64,000 nt of DNA from Phycisphaeraceae bacterium (GTDB taxonomy: Bacteria; Planctomycetota; Phycisphaerae; Phycisphaerales; Phycisphaeraceae). Positions within the stretch are counted from its first letter, which is position 1; each line of letters begins with the position of its first letter. The notes under the pieces are model-generated. The model searched no databases. It saw only the letters and a program-made list of their open reading frames with translations, and had not been told where the DNA came from. The translations under genes and the position numbers were made by a program. Where the stretch lies: NCBI GenBank assembly GCA_040222855.1, contig JAVKCD010000018.1, positions 124,001 to 188,000 of the forward strand. The letters run 5' to 3'. Positions 62,445 through 64,000 of this stretch are shown piece by piece.

Positions 62445-63958
62445 GCGGTGGCTCGTTTGAGTTTGAGGCGTTTGCGTAGTTCGATGAGTCGAGCGGCGGC
62501 GGGTTTGAGTTCGAGAGATTCGGAGAGGAGCCCGGCGAGGGGGAGAGACATGTCGGGGTGGTCGACGGCTTCTTTCCAGAGGACGGTTTCGACGAAGGGT
62601 CGAGAGGCGGCGATCTGGGTGACGGCTTCGAGCCAGTGTCCCTGGACGACGGTGTTCCATGGCTTGCGCCAGGTTCCGGCGTGGGCGTCAGCGGGGAGGT
62701 CGGAGGAGGGGTCGTTGATCATCTCGGAGGTGACGGGTGCGCTGGGGACGCCGATGACGAGTTGGAGGGGTTTGCCGAGGGTGCCGAAGCGGTCGATGAG
62801 GGTGGCGATTTGCATGAGGTCGCGGCAGTACTGGCCGGAGCGGGCCTGGCCCATGAGGATCTGGAGGGAGAAGCCATCGAAGACATTCCCGGCCTGAACG
62901 ACGAGGTCGGCGTAGAGGGCTGGGGGTATGGAGCGGACGTTGGCGGCGTAGTATTCGCCGAAGGGCTCGCGGATCCCGATGAGGGCGCGAGAGGAGGGTT
63001 GGAGGCGTTTGACCAGTCGGGTGGCGGTGCGGGTGATGTCCATCACCTGGTCGAAGGAGAGTGGGAAGTTCTGGTTGACGTGGAGTCCGGAGACGACGTT
63101 CCAGACGGAGACGGTGTCTTTGTAGCGGGTGACGACGCGTTCGACGTGGTCGTAGATGAGGTCGCGGAGGGTTTCGTAGTCGTGCTCCCACATGTAGACC
63201 CAGTCAGGGACGTGGGAGGGCTCGAAGCTGATGAGGGGTCCGGCGGCGAGGGGGATGTTTTTCTGCTTGGACCATTCGGCCCAGCGGTCCATGTCGTCCC
63301 AGGCATTGTCGTCTTCGACTGGCGCGAGGGCGTTCCATGGGGACTGGATGGCGACGAGGGAGCTGATGCCTGCGAGGAGTTTGGTGGTGTGATCGGAGTC
63401 GTGGGCCATGGGGACGCCGATGCCCAGGAGGTAGCTGGGCAGTTTTTCGGCGGCGATGCGTCGGTCGAGGAGCAGTTCGGCGTGGGCGAGGACGAGTTCT
63501 TCGGTGGCGTCGAGTGCGGCGATGAGGGCGAGGTTGGCGTAGTGGTCGGCGGCGGCGGGGTCATCGTGTTGCTGGCTGAGGGCTTCGATGAAGTTGGTGC
63601 GTGCTTCGATCGAGCGTCGGTGGACGGGGTGTTGCTCGGGGAGGTCGAACATCGACCATTCTTCGAGCATGGTGTAGAGCAGCATGAGTCGGTGTCGGGC
63701 GAGCTCGATGCTCAGGCGGTAGGGCTCATCTCGATCGGGGAGGAGACAGGTCTGGAGGGTGAGTTCGCCGAGGTCGCCGACGGGGTAGAGGAGGGCGAGT
63801 GAGACGGCGATCATCTCGCGGCGATCGACCTGTAGCTGGTGGTCGCTGACGGTGATGGTGGAGCGGAGGGGGTGGCCATCGGGTCCGAGGGTGTGGGCGT
63901 TGCGGGCAACCCAGTCGGAGCCGAATCCCTCGCCGGTGGGCAACTGAAACCTGAGCAT
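62441..63958 (-). CDS. GH10-like protein lacking catalytic residues
   Basis: A 505-residue protein with no signal peptide. Residues ~180-470 follow the order of a GH10 xylanase TIM barrel: SVWNVVSGLHV (where GH10 has WDVVNE), FDGFSLQILMGQ (where GH10 has DGIGxQ) and LGKPLQLVIGVPSAP (where the nucleophile Glu lies in TELD). Both expected glutamates are replaced. The N-terminal ~170 residues are all-beta/helical, like the amino-terminal part of some planctomycete GH10-annotated proteins. It probably no longer hydrolyses xylan and may bind sugars. The ATG at 63958 is close to the window end; nothing further is seen in the last 42 bases. Confidence 0.6.
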   Translation of the reverse strand: MLRFQLPTGEGFGSDWVARNAHTLGPDGHPLRSTITVSDHQLQVDRREMIAVSLALLYPVGDLGELTLQTCLLPDRDEPYRLSIELARHRLMLLYTMLEEWSMFDLPEQHPVHRRSIEARTNFIEALSQQHDDPAAADHYANLALIAALDATEELVLAHAELLLDRRIAAEKLPSYLLGIGVPMAHDSDHTTKLLAGISSLVAIQSPWNALAPVEDDNAWDDMDRWAEWSKQKNIPLAAGPLISFEPSHVPDWVYMWEHDYETLRDLIYDHVERVVTRYKDTVSVWNVVSGLHVNQNFPLSFDQVMDITRTATRLVKRLQPSSRALIGIREPFGEYYAANVRSIPPALYADLVVQAGNVFDGFSLQILMGQARSGQYCRDLMQIATLIDRFGTLGKPLQLVIGVPSAPVTSEMINDPSSDLPADAHAGTWRKPWNTVVQGHWLEAVTQIAASRPFVETVLWKEAVDHPDMSLPLAGLLSESLELKPAAARLIELRKRLKLKRATA

Positions 63959-64000
63959 GGGGTCTCCAGGCGGGCAAAAGGGCCATCGGGGCGGCCCGTG

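Overview
The window looks like chromosomal DNA of a GC-rich planctomycete, most likely class Phycisphaerae. The clues are several secreted proteins ending in a PEP-CTERM anchor (Pro-x-Pro motif, hydrophobic helix, Arg cluster), FG-GAP/dockerin-type secreted proteins, a Lys/Ala/Arg-rich H1-like histone, two bactofilins, flagellar genes, and a housekeeping set of ordinary bacterial type. No ribosomal RNA, insertion sequence, prophage or CRISPR array was seen. The assignment rests on gene content only; no database search was possible.

Layout. 0-2.4 kb: the end of a hydantoinase/oxoprolinase A gene, its B partner, and an unusual tRNA with a UAA anticodon. 2.4-6.2 kb: two PEP-CTERM proteins. 6.2-9.6 kb: a Y-family DNA polymerase, tRNA-Ala(GGC), and a zinc-ribbon coiled-coil protein with an RNase H. 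9.7-16.4 kb: envelope and proteolysis genes (flippase-like protein, coiled-coil membrane protein, SppA, LarC, M48 protease) and dapF. 16.5-17.7 kb: a compositionally different PD-(D/E)XK gene. 17.9-21.4 kb: accC, accB, an M24 peptidase and hisI on the minus strand. 21.5-25.8 kb: a DUF1844 gene and sdhCAB. 26-31 kb: two methyltransferases with a duplicated tail between and after them, a GH2-derived protein, a lipoprotein and a class V aminotransferase. 31-38 kb: the histone-like gene, ispD, a long SppA, small orphan proteins and NAD kinase. 38-48.7 kb: an alcohol dehydrogenase, a PEP-CTERM-like protein, uppP, metH, a DUF4328 pair, a YceI protein, a membrane protein and an SDR. 48.7-56.4 kb: a UvrD/PcrA helicase, trpF, trpS, fliS and a very large fliD. 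56.5-64 kb: an esterase-like protein, a family 4 uracil-DNA glycosylase, two bactofilins, a PL6 polysaccharide lyase, a ComEA-like protein and a GH10-like protein that appears to lack its catalytic residues.

How the genes work together. Central metabolism is represented by succinate dehydrogenase, acetyl-CoA carboxylase subunits, methionine synthase, NAD kinase, and His, Trp, DAP and isoprenoid synthesis. Envelope functions are prominent: uppP, dapF, two SppA-type peptidases, M48, bactofilins and PEP-CTERM exports. The PL6 lyase and the GH-derived proteins fit a polysaccharide-degrading marine or biofilm lifestyle, but that is an inference.

The least expected items are these: dispersed intergenic hairpins in two subfamilies with conserved loop and tail; a class I-shaped tRNA with a Leu(UAA) anticodon and a GGAGC acceptor strand; a MetH leader with mutually exclusive inverted repeats; a FliD with about five extra repeat modules; glycosidase-like proteins without catalytic residues; and switches in strand base composition near 6.2 and 56.5 kb. 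None amounts to a clearly new multi-gene system.
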